Source: Gemmatimonadota bacterium (GTDB taxonomy: Bacteria; Latescibacterota; UBA2968; UBA8231). From it: a stretch of DNA of 12,379 nucleotides. Where the stretch lies: contig VXZF01000217.1 in the NCBI GenBank assembly GCA_009845645.1, forward strand, positions 1-12,379, in the 5' to 3' direction. The notes beneath the pieces are model-generated. The model saw only the letters and a program-made list of their open reading frames with translations, had not been told where the DNA came from and ran no database searches. A program made the position numbers and the translations under genes. This document shows, piece after piece, positions 1 through 6,573 of the stretch (its first letter is position 1; each line of letters begins with the position of its first letter).

Positions 1-2
1 GT

Positions 3-1712
3 TTTGATGTGGCTGGGTATTTGCACGTGCCGGGGACGTTGACTCGGCCGGAGGTCGAGCGGCTCAATGGGGAGATCGACGCCATGGGGGAGACGGAGGG
101 GATGCTGGGTTGGCCGGGGAAGGCGCGGGAGCCATTCCGCGATTTGCTGGTGCATCCGGCGTTGGTGTGGTATCTCAACCAGCTCGTTGGCCAAGGGTTT
201 ATCCTCGACCGCGTGCCGGAAGTTTGGTGTGAGGAGACCTGCGACACGAGCGCGCCATTGGTCGGCGGCAACGAGCCTCGGAACCCCGCCATTGCGTACT
301 ACTTCCAAAACGGGCGGCGCTTTAGCGAGGGGGTGCGGGTGCTGTGGGCGCTGGAGGATGTGGAGGAAGGGGACGGCGGCTTTGTGCTGGTGCCGTGCAG
401 CCACAAGGGCAATGTGGCGACGCCAGAGGAGGTGGCGACAGGGGCCGACGATATGGGGCTTACCTTGCAGCCGGCGCTCAAGGCAGGGGATCTGCTGATC
501 GTGGCGCTGGCGACGGTGCAGGGGATGCGACCGTGGAAGGGGAAAGGACGCCAGCGGCTGTTGAGTTATGAATTCGTGGGACGCGGCGTGATCCGCAGCG
601 CGGGGACTGGGCCGAAGACCGAAGCGGAGCCGCGCCCGGAATGGCACGCCGACTTGAGCGCAGAGCAGCGGGCCTCGCTCTACAAGCCGGGCTATCAAGC
701 TACGACTCCGTCGCCGACGATTGTGACCGATGGCAAGACGACGCGGATGGAGTCTGGGGTCTTTCATCCGTCGCTTTTGCAGGTAGATCCCGACAGCGGC
801 ATTGACTACCGGGAATTTTACTTCTGGGATCTCAACGGCTATCTGGTCTTGCGCGGAGTGATGGACGAGGACTGGTTGGCCGCGGCGAACGAGGCAGTGG
901 ATCACTTTGAGGATAGGATCCAAGTCGGCGCAGAGCTGGCGCGGGGGTCTAAAAGTCTGGCGGGAACTGGGCGGCCCTTGTTGAATGGACTGCTGGACTT
1001 GCCCGAACCGTATTGTGAACCGTTTCGGCGGATGGTAGCGCATCCGGTGGTCGAGCATCGGCTGAATTGGATGGGTGGCAGTGGTGGGCGGATGGGCGGA
1101 GCGACGGGTTTTGTCTCGGTCAAGGGAACCAGCGGCCACGCGCTGCACGACGCCAACGAGCCGCTCAACCCCGGTCGCGGCTATGTGTACCACAACGGCC
1201 GCAGCTATTGCGAGGCGATTACCGTGACTTGGCAGCTCAGGGATGTGCGGGCGGGCGACGGGGGTTTTGCCTGTGTGCCGGGCAGCCACAAGGCATATTA
1301 CAAAATGCCCCCCGGCGTGCGGACTTGCGACCGCGATATGGGGCTGGTCAAACACGTCGAGATGCAGGCCGGCGACGTGCTGTTCTTCGGCGACGGCGGC
1401 ACGACGCACGGGGCGTTGGCTTGGAAGAGCGAGATTGCGCGGCGAGGCATCCTGATCAAGTACTCGTCGCGCAACTTCAACCGCAGCGGCGGCGAGATGG
1501 CCCACCCGGAAAACCGCTGGGGCGAATTGGTCGAGGGGATGAGCGATGCCCAGTTGGCGGTGATGCGCGGCCCGGACCGCGATGTGTTCAACAACAACGT
1601 GCCGCGACTGGACGTGGCCAATGGCGAGGTGACTGTGTCGTACGAGCGCGGGTCGTCGCTCTACAGCAAGGAAGCACCGACCGGGCCGTTGGCAAAGGAC
1701 AAGAAAAGTTAA
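3..1712 (+). CDS. Tandem phytanoyl-CoA dioxygenase (PhyH)-like protein, 5' end cut by window
   Basis: Two copies of a PhyH-type domain (non-heme Fe(II)/2-oxoglutarate oxygenase, double-stranded beta helix) sit in one chain. The reading frame is open to the window edge: codons before the GTG at 9 read F-D, giving FDVAGYLHVPGTL, which matches FYFWDLNGYLVLRGVM at the start of the second copy, so the true start lies upstream. Numbering from the GTG at 9, copy 1 spans about residues 1-200 and copy 2 about 270-500. Both share NEP, GDGGF and SHK blocks. Copy 2 keeps H380 and H467 as likely iron ligands and R478/R479 for 2-oxoglutarate; copy 1 has V85 and Q171 at the matching positions, so it is probably not catalytic. 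No signal peptide is visible, but the N-terminus is missing. The substrate cannot be read from sequence; this family is greatly expanded in Poribacteria-like genomes. Thirty bases separate it from the next gene. Confidence 0.85.
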   Translation, partial: FDVAGYLHVPGTLTRPEVERLNGEIDAMGETEGMLGWPGKAREPFRDLLVHPALVWYLNQLVGQGFILDRVPEVWCEETCDTSAPLVGGNEPRNPAIAYYFQNGRRFSEGVRVLWALEDVEEGDGGFVLVPCSHKGNVATPEEVATGADDMGLTLQPALKAGDLLIVALATVQGMRPWKGKGRQRLLSYEFVGRGVIRSAGTGPKTEAEPRPEWHADLSAEQRASLYKPGYQATTPSPTIVTDGKTTRMESGVFHPSLLQVDPDSGIDYREFYFWDLNGYLVLRGVMDEDWLAAANEAVDHFEDRIQVGAELARGSKSLAGTGRPLLNGLLDLPEPYCEPFRRMVAHPVVEHRLNWMGGSGGRMGGATGFVSVKGTSGHALHDANEPLNPGRGYVYHNGRSYCEAITVTWQLRDVRAGDGGFACVPGSHKAYYKMPPGVRTCDRDMGLVKHVEMQAGDVLFFGDGGTTHGALAWKSEIARRGILIKYSSRNFNRSGGEMAHPENRWGELVEGMSDAQLAVMRGPDRDVFNNNVPRLDVANGEVTVSYERGSSLYSKEAPTGPLAKDKKS

Positions 1713-1731
1713 TCCCCATCCATCGACACTT

Positions 1732-1738
1732 GGGAGGG
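1732..1738 (+). promoter_or_regulatory. Ribosome binding site of the DUF1028 gene
   Basis: GGGAGGG lies 4 bases before the ATG at 1743. It is a strong Shine-Dalgarno match, although the spacing is short, and it supports that ATG as the start. Confidence 0.6.
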
Positions 1739-1742
1739 AACC

Positions 1743-2735
1743 ATGCGCCTACTCATCCTAATTTTCGCCACGGCACAGCTAGTCGCAGCCGACGCAGCCG
1801 ACTGGCGGAGACCTGTGGCTACTTATTCCATCGTCGCCCGCGATTCCCTCAGCGGCCAGCTCGGCGTCGCCGTTCAGTCCCACTGGTTTTCCGTGGGGCC
1901 CATCGTTCCGTGGGCCCGTCCCGGCGTTGGCGCTGTGGCTACTCAATCTCTTGTTGATCCAGCCTACGGTCCGCTCGGCCTTGAATTGATGGCCATGGGC
2001 AAGACGGCTCAGGCCGCGCTCACCGCCCTGCTTGCAGGGGATGCAGACGCTGCCGTGCGACAAGTAGCCATGGTCGATGCCGCTGGGAACGTGGCTGTCC
2101 ACACGGGAGAGCGGGCTATCGCTGCTGCTGGCCACCAGACCGGTGCCCAGTACAGCGTCCAGGCGAACCTGATGGACCGAGACAGCGTGTGGCCGGCTAT
2201 GGCGTACGCCTATGAAAATGCCGAAGGCGATCTGACAGAGCGGCTGCTGGTGGCTTTGGAGGTCGCCGAGGCCGAGGGGGGAGACCTGCGCGGTCGGCAG
2301 TCCGCGGCCATTCTCGTGGTTTCCGCCGAGGATACCGGCAGGCCGTGGGTTGACCGCGTGTTCGACCTGCGCGTGGAAGACCATCCCGAGCCGGTGGAGG
2401 AACTGCGCCGCTTGGTGCGTCTGGCGCGGGCCTACCACAAGCTCAACGAGGGCGACGAATGGGTGACCGCGGGGGACATGGAGGCAGCTATGGATGCCTA
2501 CCGCGAAGCGACGGAACTGGTGCCCGATGAGGCAACGGGTGGCGAGGCTCCGTTCTGGGTGGGTGTGACCTTGGCCTCCGAAGGGCGTGAGGAAGAAGCT
2601 GTACCCTATCTGCAACGGGCGCAGGCACAGTACGACCGCTGGGCCGACTTACTGCGGCGTTTACCGGCCTCTGGTCTGCTGCCAGCCGACGATGCGCTCA
2701 TAGATCGCCTTACTACTGCCATGATCGGCGAGTGA
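1743..2735 (+). CDS. Exported DUF1028 (Ntn-hydrolase-like) protein with TPR-like tail
   Basis: The chain has 330 residues. Residues 1-19 are a hydrophobic signal peptide (MRLLILIFATAQLVAADA). Residues 25-210 carry the hallmarks of the DUF1028 / COG3342 family: ATYSIVARD, GQLGVAVQSHWFSVG, VPWARPGVGAVATQSLV, YGPLGLELM. This family is assigned to the Ntn-hydrolase fold, but its reaction is not established, so none is claimed here. After a link at about 211-240 (EPVEELRRLVRLARAYHKLN) comes a TPR-like helical region at 240-310 (AAMDAYREATELVPDEA, then FWVGVTLASEGREEEAVPYL), a tail common in this family. The ATG follows a GGGAGGG site. It probably acts in the periplasm or outside the cell. It lies 30 bases behind the PhyH gene and overlaps the next gene by 4 bases, so the three are likely co-transcribed. 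Confidence 0.88.
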   Translation: MRLLILIFATAQLVAADAADWRRPVATYSIVARDSLSGQLGVAVQSHWFSVGPIVPWARPGVGAVATQSLVDPAYGPLGLELMAMGKTAQAALTALLAGDADAAVRQVAMVDAAGNVAVHTGERAIAAAGHQTGAQYSVQANLMDRDSVWPAMAYAYENAEGDLTERLLVALEVAEAEGGDLRGRQSAAILVVSAEDTGRPWVDRVFDLRVEDHPEPVEELRRLVRLARAYHKLNEGDEWVTAGDMEAAMDAYREATELVPDEATGGEAPFWVGVTLASEGREEEAVPYLQRAQAQYDRWADLLRRLPASGLLPADDALIDRLTTAMIGE

Positions 2736-3733
2736 CGATTCTGGACGATAAAATGGCGGATGCATTTCTCAACGAATTAGCTTGGCAGCGGTCGTCCCAG
2801 CCTGCGCTCTCGACTATGACGACAGAGCAGACTTGGTGCCGGGTGACGCTCTACAATCCCACGGTGATAAGAGTCAACGGCCGGTACGAGATGTGGTATC
2901 TGGGCAACAGCAGTGCCACGCGCAACAACGACATGGATCTGGGCTATGCCGAATCGGAGGACGGCTTGCACTGGACGGCCTTTCCCGACAATCCCATTCT
3001 GCGCACGGGCGAGACCCCCGTGGGCCAAGCGTGGCAGACACCGCACGTCCTTTTTGATGCCGATGAAGGCCTGTACAAGATGTGGTTCGTGATGAGCCAG
3101 CGCCTCGGTACTACCAGCAAAGGCCCCCTTGTGCGGCAGATGCTTGGTTATGCTACTAGCTCGGATGGTCGACAGTGGAAAGTCCACCCCGAACCGCTCT
3201 ATCCGAGTGGTCGCCGCCCCTGTGTACTCAAGGATGGCCCGGGCCGCTACCGCATGTGGATGAATTCTGCGCCAGCGGCAGACGATGATTTTCGTGCCAT
3301 GGCCCGCCACATCTACCGCTTCACCTCGGAAGATGGTCTGCACTGGAGTCGCGATGCAGAACCAGCGGTCGTGGCCAATGAGACCCACAGGAGCATCGTC
3401 TATCCCTATGTCCTAGAAAACAACGGTGCCTACACCATGTGGTACGGCTGCCACATAGCGGACGGCATTTTCGAAATCTATGCCTCGACCTCGGCCGACG
3501 GCCTGCACTGGACGCACCACTTTGAGCGCTCGGCCTTCCCAGCCACGCGCCATCCCGACCACTTTGACGGCCGCTACACCTCAACGCCGTGTGTCCTCGC
3601 GGACGGGGACCGCTATCTGCTCTATTACTCGGCCCGCGATCGAGGCAATATCTACGGCGCGGGCGACGGCACAATACAGGTTGATCAAGACGGTATTTAC
3701 CGCCATATCGGAGTCGCCGTCTACGAAAAATAG
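2732..3733 (+). CDS. Five-bladed beta-propeller protein, glycosidase-like (GH43/GH32/GH130 type fold)
   Basis: A 333-residue protein without a signal peptide, so probably cytoplasmic. Five blade signatures recur: YEMWYLGN (52-59), YKMWFVMS (115-122), YRMWMNSA (173-180), YTMWYGCH (234-241) and YLLYYSAR (295-302). Four copies of an S-x-DGLHW-type motif follow blades (75-81, 143-149, 199-205, 254-260). This pattern is typical of five-bladed propellers of GH families 43, 32 and 130 and relatives, which act on or bind glycosides. The segment LYNPTVI at 40-46 sits where active GH43 enzymes have an Asp-Pro, here Asn-Pro, so activity is uncertain. The GTG at 2732 overlaps the upstream TGA in a GTGA, implying translational coupling; an in-frame ATG at 2753 is an alternative start, but neither has a strong ribosome site. 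It ends tail to tail with the enolase-superfamily gene. Confidence 0.8.
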   Translation: MTILDDKMADAFLNELAWQRSSQPALSTMTTEQTWCRVTLYNPTVIRVNGRYEMWYLGNSSATRNNDMDLGYAESEDGLHWTAFPDNPILRTGETPVGQAWQTPHVLFDADEGLYKMWFVMSQRLGTTSKGPLVRQMLGYATSSDGRQWKVHPEPLYPSGRRPCVLKDGPGRYRMWMNSAPAADDDFRAMARHIYRFTSEDGLHWSRDAEPAVVANETHRSIVYPYVLENNGAYTMWYGCHIADGIFEIYASTSADGLHWTHHFERSAFPATRHPDHFDGRYTSTPCVLADGDRYLLYYSARDRGNIYGAGDGTIQVDQDGIYRHIGVAVYEK

Positions 3734-3735
3734 AT

Positions 3736-3753
3736 GAGTGGGATGTCCTACTC
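3736..3753 (-). terminator. Possible weak terminator between convergent genes
   Basis: GAGTGGG, a 4-base loop, then CCTACTC forms a 7-pair stem. Read on the minus strand the stem has one A-C mismatch and is followed by ATCTATTTTTCG, a T-rich run, so it could end transcripts of the minus-strand operon. It overlaps that operon's last stop codon (3748-3750) and sits just past the plus-strand stop at 3731-3733. The stem is short, so this is tentative. Confidence 0.35.
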
Positions 3754-4860
3754 GACGACAATCGAATGGATCGTGGCGGCCTCCATGGCCTCCCAGTCCA
3801 CGGCGAGGCCGAGGCCCGGCCCAGCAGGCGCGTAAGCATAGCCGTCGGGTTGGGCGCGGATGACGTCTTGCATTCCGTATTCGTAGGGTTCGCAGGGAAC
3901 AGACTGCTCGAAATAGGAGCAGTTGTCGTGCGCCAGCATCAGGTGCAGATTGGCTGCCGATACTAAGCTGTAGCCCCACGACATGATCTCGCATTTCATG
4001 CCGGCCGCTTCGGTGAGGGCGATTGCTTTGTTGGTCTGGGTTATCCCACCCATCATGGCTGCGTCGGTGCGGGCGCGGCCCCACGCCTTTGAATGGAGGG
4101 CTTCGGCAAAGGTGTGGAGGTCTTGGAACCAGTTGCCGGACGGCAGGATGGGAATGGTTACCCGACTCGTCAGCTCTCGGTAGCCGTCGAGATCCGAGTC
4201 GTGCAATGGGGCTTCAAACCACGTAAAACCCATTGCTTCGAGTTCTTGGGCGACTCGCAGGGCACCGTCGCGGTCGTAGTTGTTCTCGGCGTCGAGCATG
4301 AAGGCAACGTCGTTGCTAGGGTACTGCTTTCTGACGGCGCGGGCGAGTTCGAGGTCCAACTCGGGAATGCACCAAGTGTGGAACTTGATGGCCTTGAAGC
4401 CTTGGGCGATGAACTCCTCGGCGTTCTTCAGATAGGATTCGACATCTTCAAAGAGCGGAGTGCTGGCGTAGGCGGGGATTTTGTCGCGCGCTCCGCCCAA
4501 CAGGCGATAGAGCGGCAGTCCCGCTACCTTGCCTGCCAGATCCCACAGGGCGATGTCGATGGCGGCCAATGACTGGGGCGGCAGCGGAAAGACGCGCGGC
4601 CTGATCTCGTGCCATATATGCTCCCGCAAGAGCGGGTCCTTGCCCAGCAGAATGGGGGCTAGGTGACGTATCGACTCGGCGGTATAGCGCTCGAAGTCAA
4701 AGGAGGTCGCGTTCCAGACGCCAGCTACGCCCTCGACGCCCTCGTCTGTATAGATGCGGACGATTGTATTGGTCGAGTACTGGTCCGGCAGATCGTCCGA
4801 CCAGGTGAAGCGATCGACCGGCGGGGCTACGGTGCGTATTTCGACTTTGGTGATGTGCAT
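3748..4860 (-). CDS. Enolase-superfamily protein, mandelate racemase/muconate lactonizing type, divergent active site
   Basis: The chain has 370 residues, the usual size for the family, and no signal peptide, so it is cytoplasmic. Residues 1-120 are the capping domain; the signature AAIDIALWDLAGKVAG (99-114) followed by LPLYRLLGG is clear. The barrel follows. D190 (LDAENNYD) and E216 (WFEAPL) match metal ligands one and two, D266 (RTDAAMMGGIT) and E318 (YFEQS) are also in place. Other key positions differ from mandelate racemase: the KxK motif reads K159-F-H161, the third metal-ligand position reads S-G-N-W (241-244) instead of G-E-N-W, and the catalytic His of the His-Asp dyad aligns with W295 (IMSWGY). 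Family members racemise, cycloisomerise or dehydrate sugar acids and related carboxylates; no substrate can be named here. The ATG has GAAAGG 6 to 7 bases upstream. It is the last gene of a three-gene minus-strand cluster, 24 bases after the foldase gene. Confidence 0.88.
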   Translation of the reverse strand: MHITKVEIRTVAPPVDRFTWSDDLPDQYSTNTIVRIYTDEGVEGVAGVWNATSFDFERYTAESIRHLAPILLGKDPLLREHIWHEIRPRVFPLPPQSLAAIDIALWDLAGKVAGLPLYRLLGGARDKIPAYASTPLFEDVESYLKNAEEFIAQGFKAIKFHTWCIPELDLELARAVRKQYPSNDVAFMLDAENNYDRDGALRVAQELEAMGFTWFEAPLHDSDLDGYRELTSRVTIPILPSGNWFQDLHTFAEALHSKAWGRARTDAAMMGGITQTNKAIALTEAAGMKCEIMSWGYSLVSAANLHLMLAHDNCSYFEQSVPCEPYEYGMQDVIRAQPDGYAYAPAGPGLGLAVDWEAMEAATIHSIVVE

Positions 4861-4884
4861 GGAATACCTTTCGTGGGAATGAAT

Positions 4885-6567
4885 TTATAAGGCCAATTCG
4901 GACGCGAGATTTTCAGGGTATATTTCAATTTGCTCTGCGTACTTCTCCCGCAGTTGGTTCAGGAAAGCATCAAAGCGCTCTTCAATGCGCTGGCCATTTG
5001 CCGAGCGCACCATCTTTTTTACGGTTTGCTGAACCTCGGGATGGGCAAAAGGTAGCAATCGGGCAGGGCGTTGCTCCAGCGTGCGAAACACGATGTATCC
5101 CGGCCAGATTTTTTCGCGTGGCTGGAAATGCACCAAGAAAGGTCCGCCGACTTTTCCCACCGGAGTTTTGCGGACGGCTGCTAACACTGCCGACATGGTG
5201 TGCGGGGAGTGGGCGTGTTGTTCGTCTTCCTCGCGGTGGATGTGGTAAATGTTATAGTGAAACCAAGCGTCGTGAAAGCGCGGATAACCTTGGGCCAAAG
5301 TCCACATGTCGGCTCCTTGGCGCACTTTTTCGGCGACGTCGAGTGCATCTGCTTCGTGGTGGAGCAGGATGGCTTCGTAGATGAGCAGATCGGGATCGGT
5401 AAACCAAGATAGATGCTCCTCGTAATAGATCCGCATAGAAGCTTCGTTGACAATTGGTGCTTCTGCTTCTAGGCGGCGCAATTCTTCGATCATTAGTAGC
5501 GATTGACGCTTTTCCAGATAGTGCTTCATCTCGTCGTCGTCGGCTAGTCCGGCCTGCAGAGCGGCTAGCGGCAGCAGCACGGAATCTACTGCCGTGCGTC
5601 TGGCGTACCGAGCGATGCTCGCGGTATCTACGGTTACGGGACGCCGTTGGGATGGGGTTGCTATGAGCCATTGTAGGTACTGCCCAAGTGTAACCTGTCC
5701 TCCTTCGTAGAGTATTAGCGGCCTTGTTGAGAGATCGTCCCCGTCGAACTCGGGAATGCCGTGAGAGGCGGTTTTGCCCAGTTTTACTAGCTGCAACCAG
5801 GTTTCTTCGGCTAGCTGTAGATTGAACTGCTTTCTGATGTTCGTGCGAAACTCCGCCGTGCGCACGGCAAGGCGATCCGCGTAGAGCCGGTCTTTGATTC
5901 TCTTCTTTAAGGACTCATAGGGCAGCGGGCGCTCGTCCTCCACGCGCACGATGTGGAAGTAGCCCTCTCTGCCTTGGAAAGGCTCAGACAGCTCGCCCAA
6001 CTGCATGGAGAAGAGCACCTTGCTGACGGGGCCGATCATCAAGGACTCGTCCCAGTAGCCTAGGTCTCCTCCTTTATCAGCGGTCTGTTGGTCCAGGGAA
6101 AAACGACGAGCTAGCTCGGCAAAATCTTCACCGTCTAGGAGCGCTTGATGGAGCGTTTGCGCTTCTGCCGCTGTTTTCACCATGAGATGCCGTCCCCGCA
6201 CCTCGCGTTTGGTGCGCAGGTCGCTGTTTTCGTAATAGGTTCTGATCTCTTCGTCAGAGACCGTTATATGGCTTTTAACCTCTCTTTCGATGAGGCGTTC
6301 TACGGCCCGTTGTCGGCCCACGCGTTCTAAACTGGCTAGTACCTGTGCGCTCTTATCCAGTTCCCTATTCTCGGCTTCTATGAACAGCAGCTCGCGATTG
6401 ATAAGCGTCTCTAGGACATCTTGCTTTGATTTTTTTTGCTCCTGCGGGAGCTTGTCCCAGATCTGTTCCACCTGATCGATCGCGACAGTGCGATCGGCGA
6501 TCCGCGCTGCTACGGAATGGTTTTCTGCGCATCCCAAGAGGAAAAGGACTATCGCTGCTATTGCCAT
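4885..6567 (-). CDS. Peptidyl-prolyl isomerase lipoprotein, parvulin (SurA/PrsA-like), with duplicated module
   Basis: A 560-residue envelope foldase. The N-terminus MAIAAIVLFLLGC is a very short signal with a lipobox (LLGC, Cys13), so it is likely lipid-anchored. Residues 22-100 resemble the SurA/PrsA N-terminal helical chaperone region (VLETLINRELLFIEAENREL, 51-70). Residues 121-212 form a canonical parvulin domain: REVRGRHLMV, DGEDFAELARRFSLD, KGGDLGYW, VLFSMQLGELSEPF, GYFHIVRVEDERP. The second half (about 285-545) appears to repeat the plan: a GGQVTLGQYLQW segment, YYEEHLSWF (381-389, compare YYENSDL at 111-117), DALDVAEKVRQGADMWTLA (407-425), then GKVGGPFLVHF and GYIVFRTLEQRP. This second domain is degenerate and holds a His-rich insert (432-456). 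The ATG lies 6 bases after the UAG of the upstream substrate-binding protein gene with only a weak AGAG ribosome site, so translation is probably coupled. Confidence 0.88.
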   Translation of the reverse strand: MAIAAIVLFLLGCAENHSVAARIADRTVAIDQVEQIWDKLPQEQKKSKQDVLETLINRELLFIEAENRELDKSAQVLASLERVGRQRAVERLIEREVKSHITVSDEEIRTYYENSDLRTKREVRGRHLMVKTAAEAQTLHQALLDGEDFAELARRFSLDQQTADKGGDLGYWDESLMIGPVSKVLFSMQLGELSEPFQGREGYFHIVRVEDERPLPYESLKKRIKDRLYADRLAVRTAEFRTNIRKQFNLQLAEETWLQLVKLGKTASHGIPEFDGDDLSTRPLILYEGGQVTLGQYLQWLIATPSQRRPVTVDTASIARYARRTAVDSVLLPLAALQAGLADDDEMKHYLEKRQSLLMIEELRRLEAEAPIVNEASMRIYYEEHLSWFTDPDLLIYEAILLHHEADALDVAEKVRQGADMWTLAQGYPRFHDAWFHYNIYHIHREEDEQHAHSPHTMSAVLAAVRKTPVGKVGGPFLVHFQPREKIWPGYIVFRTLEQRPARLLPFAHPEVQQTVKKMVRSANGQRIEERFDAFLNQLREKYAEQIEIYPENLASELAL

Positions 6568-6573
6568 GGGGCG

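Noticed and set aside
241..426. Possible frameshift or gene decay in the first PhyH half
   Set aside because: The frame stays open, hydrophobic and GDGGF/SHK blocks are intact, and only ligand positions differ, which fits a maintained pseudo-enzyme domain better than decay.
1067..1957. Long plus-strand reading frame of 296 codons crossing the end of the PhyH gene
   Set aside because: It is rich in Arg, Gly and Gln with no recognisable motif, overlaps two well-supported genes in another frame and has no ribosome site; it is a by-product of GC-rich coding DNA.
1779..2615. Minus-strand reading frame of 278 codons opposite the DUF1028 gene
   Set aside because: It lies wholly antisense to a gene with clear family motifs and signal peptide, and its translation shows no domain pattern.
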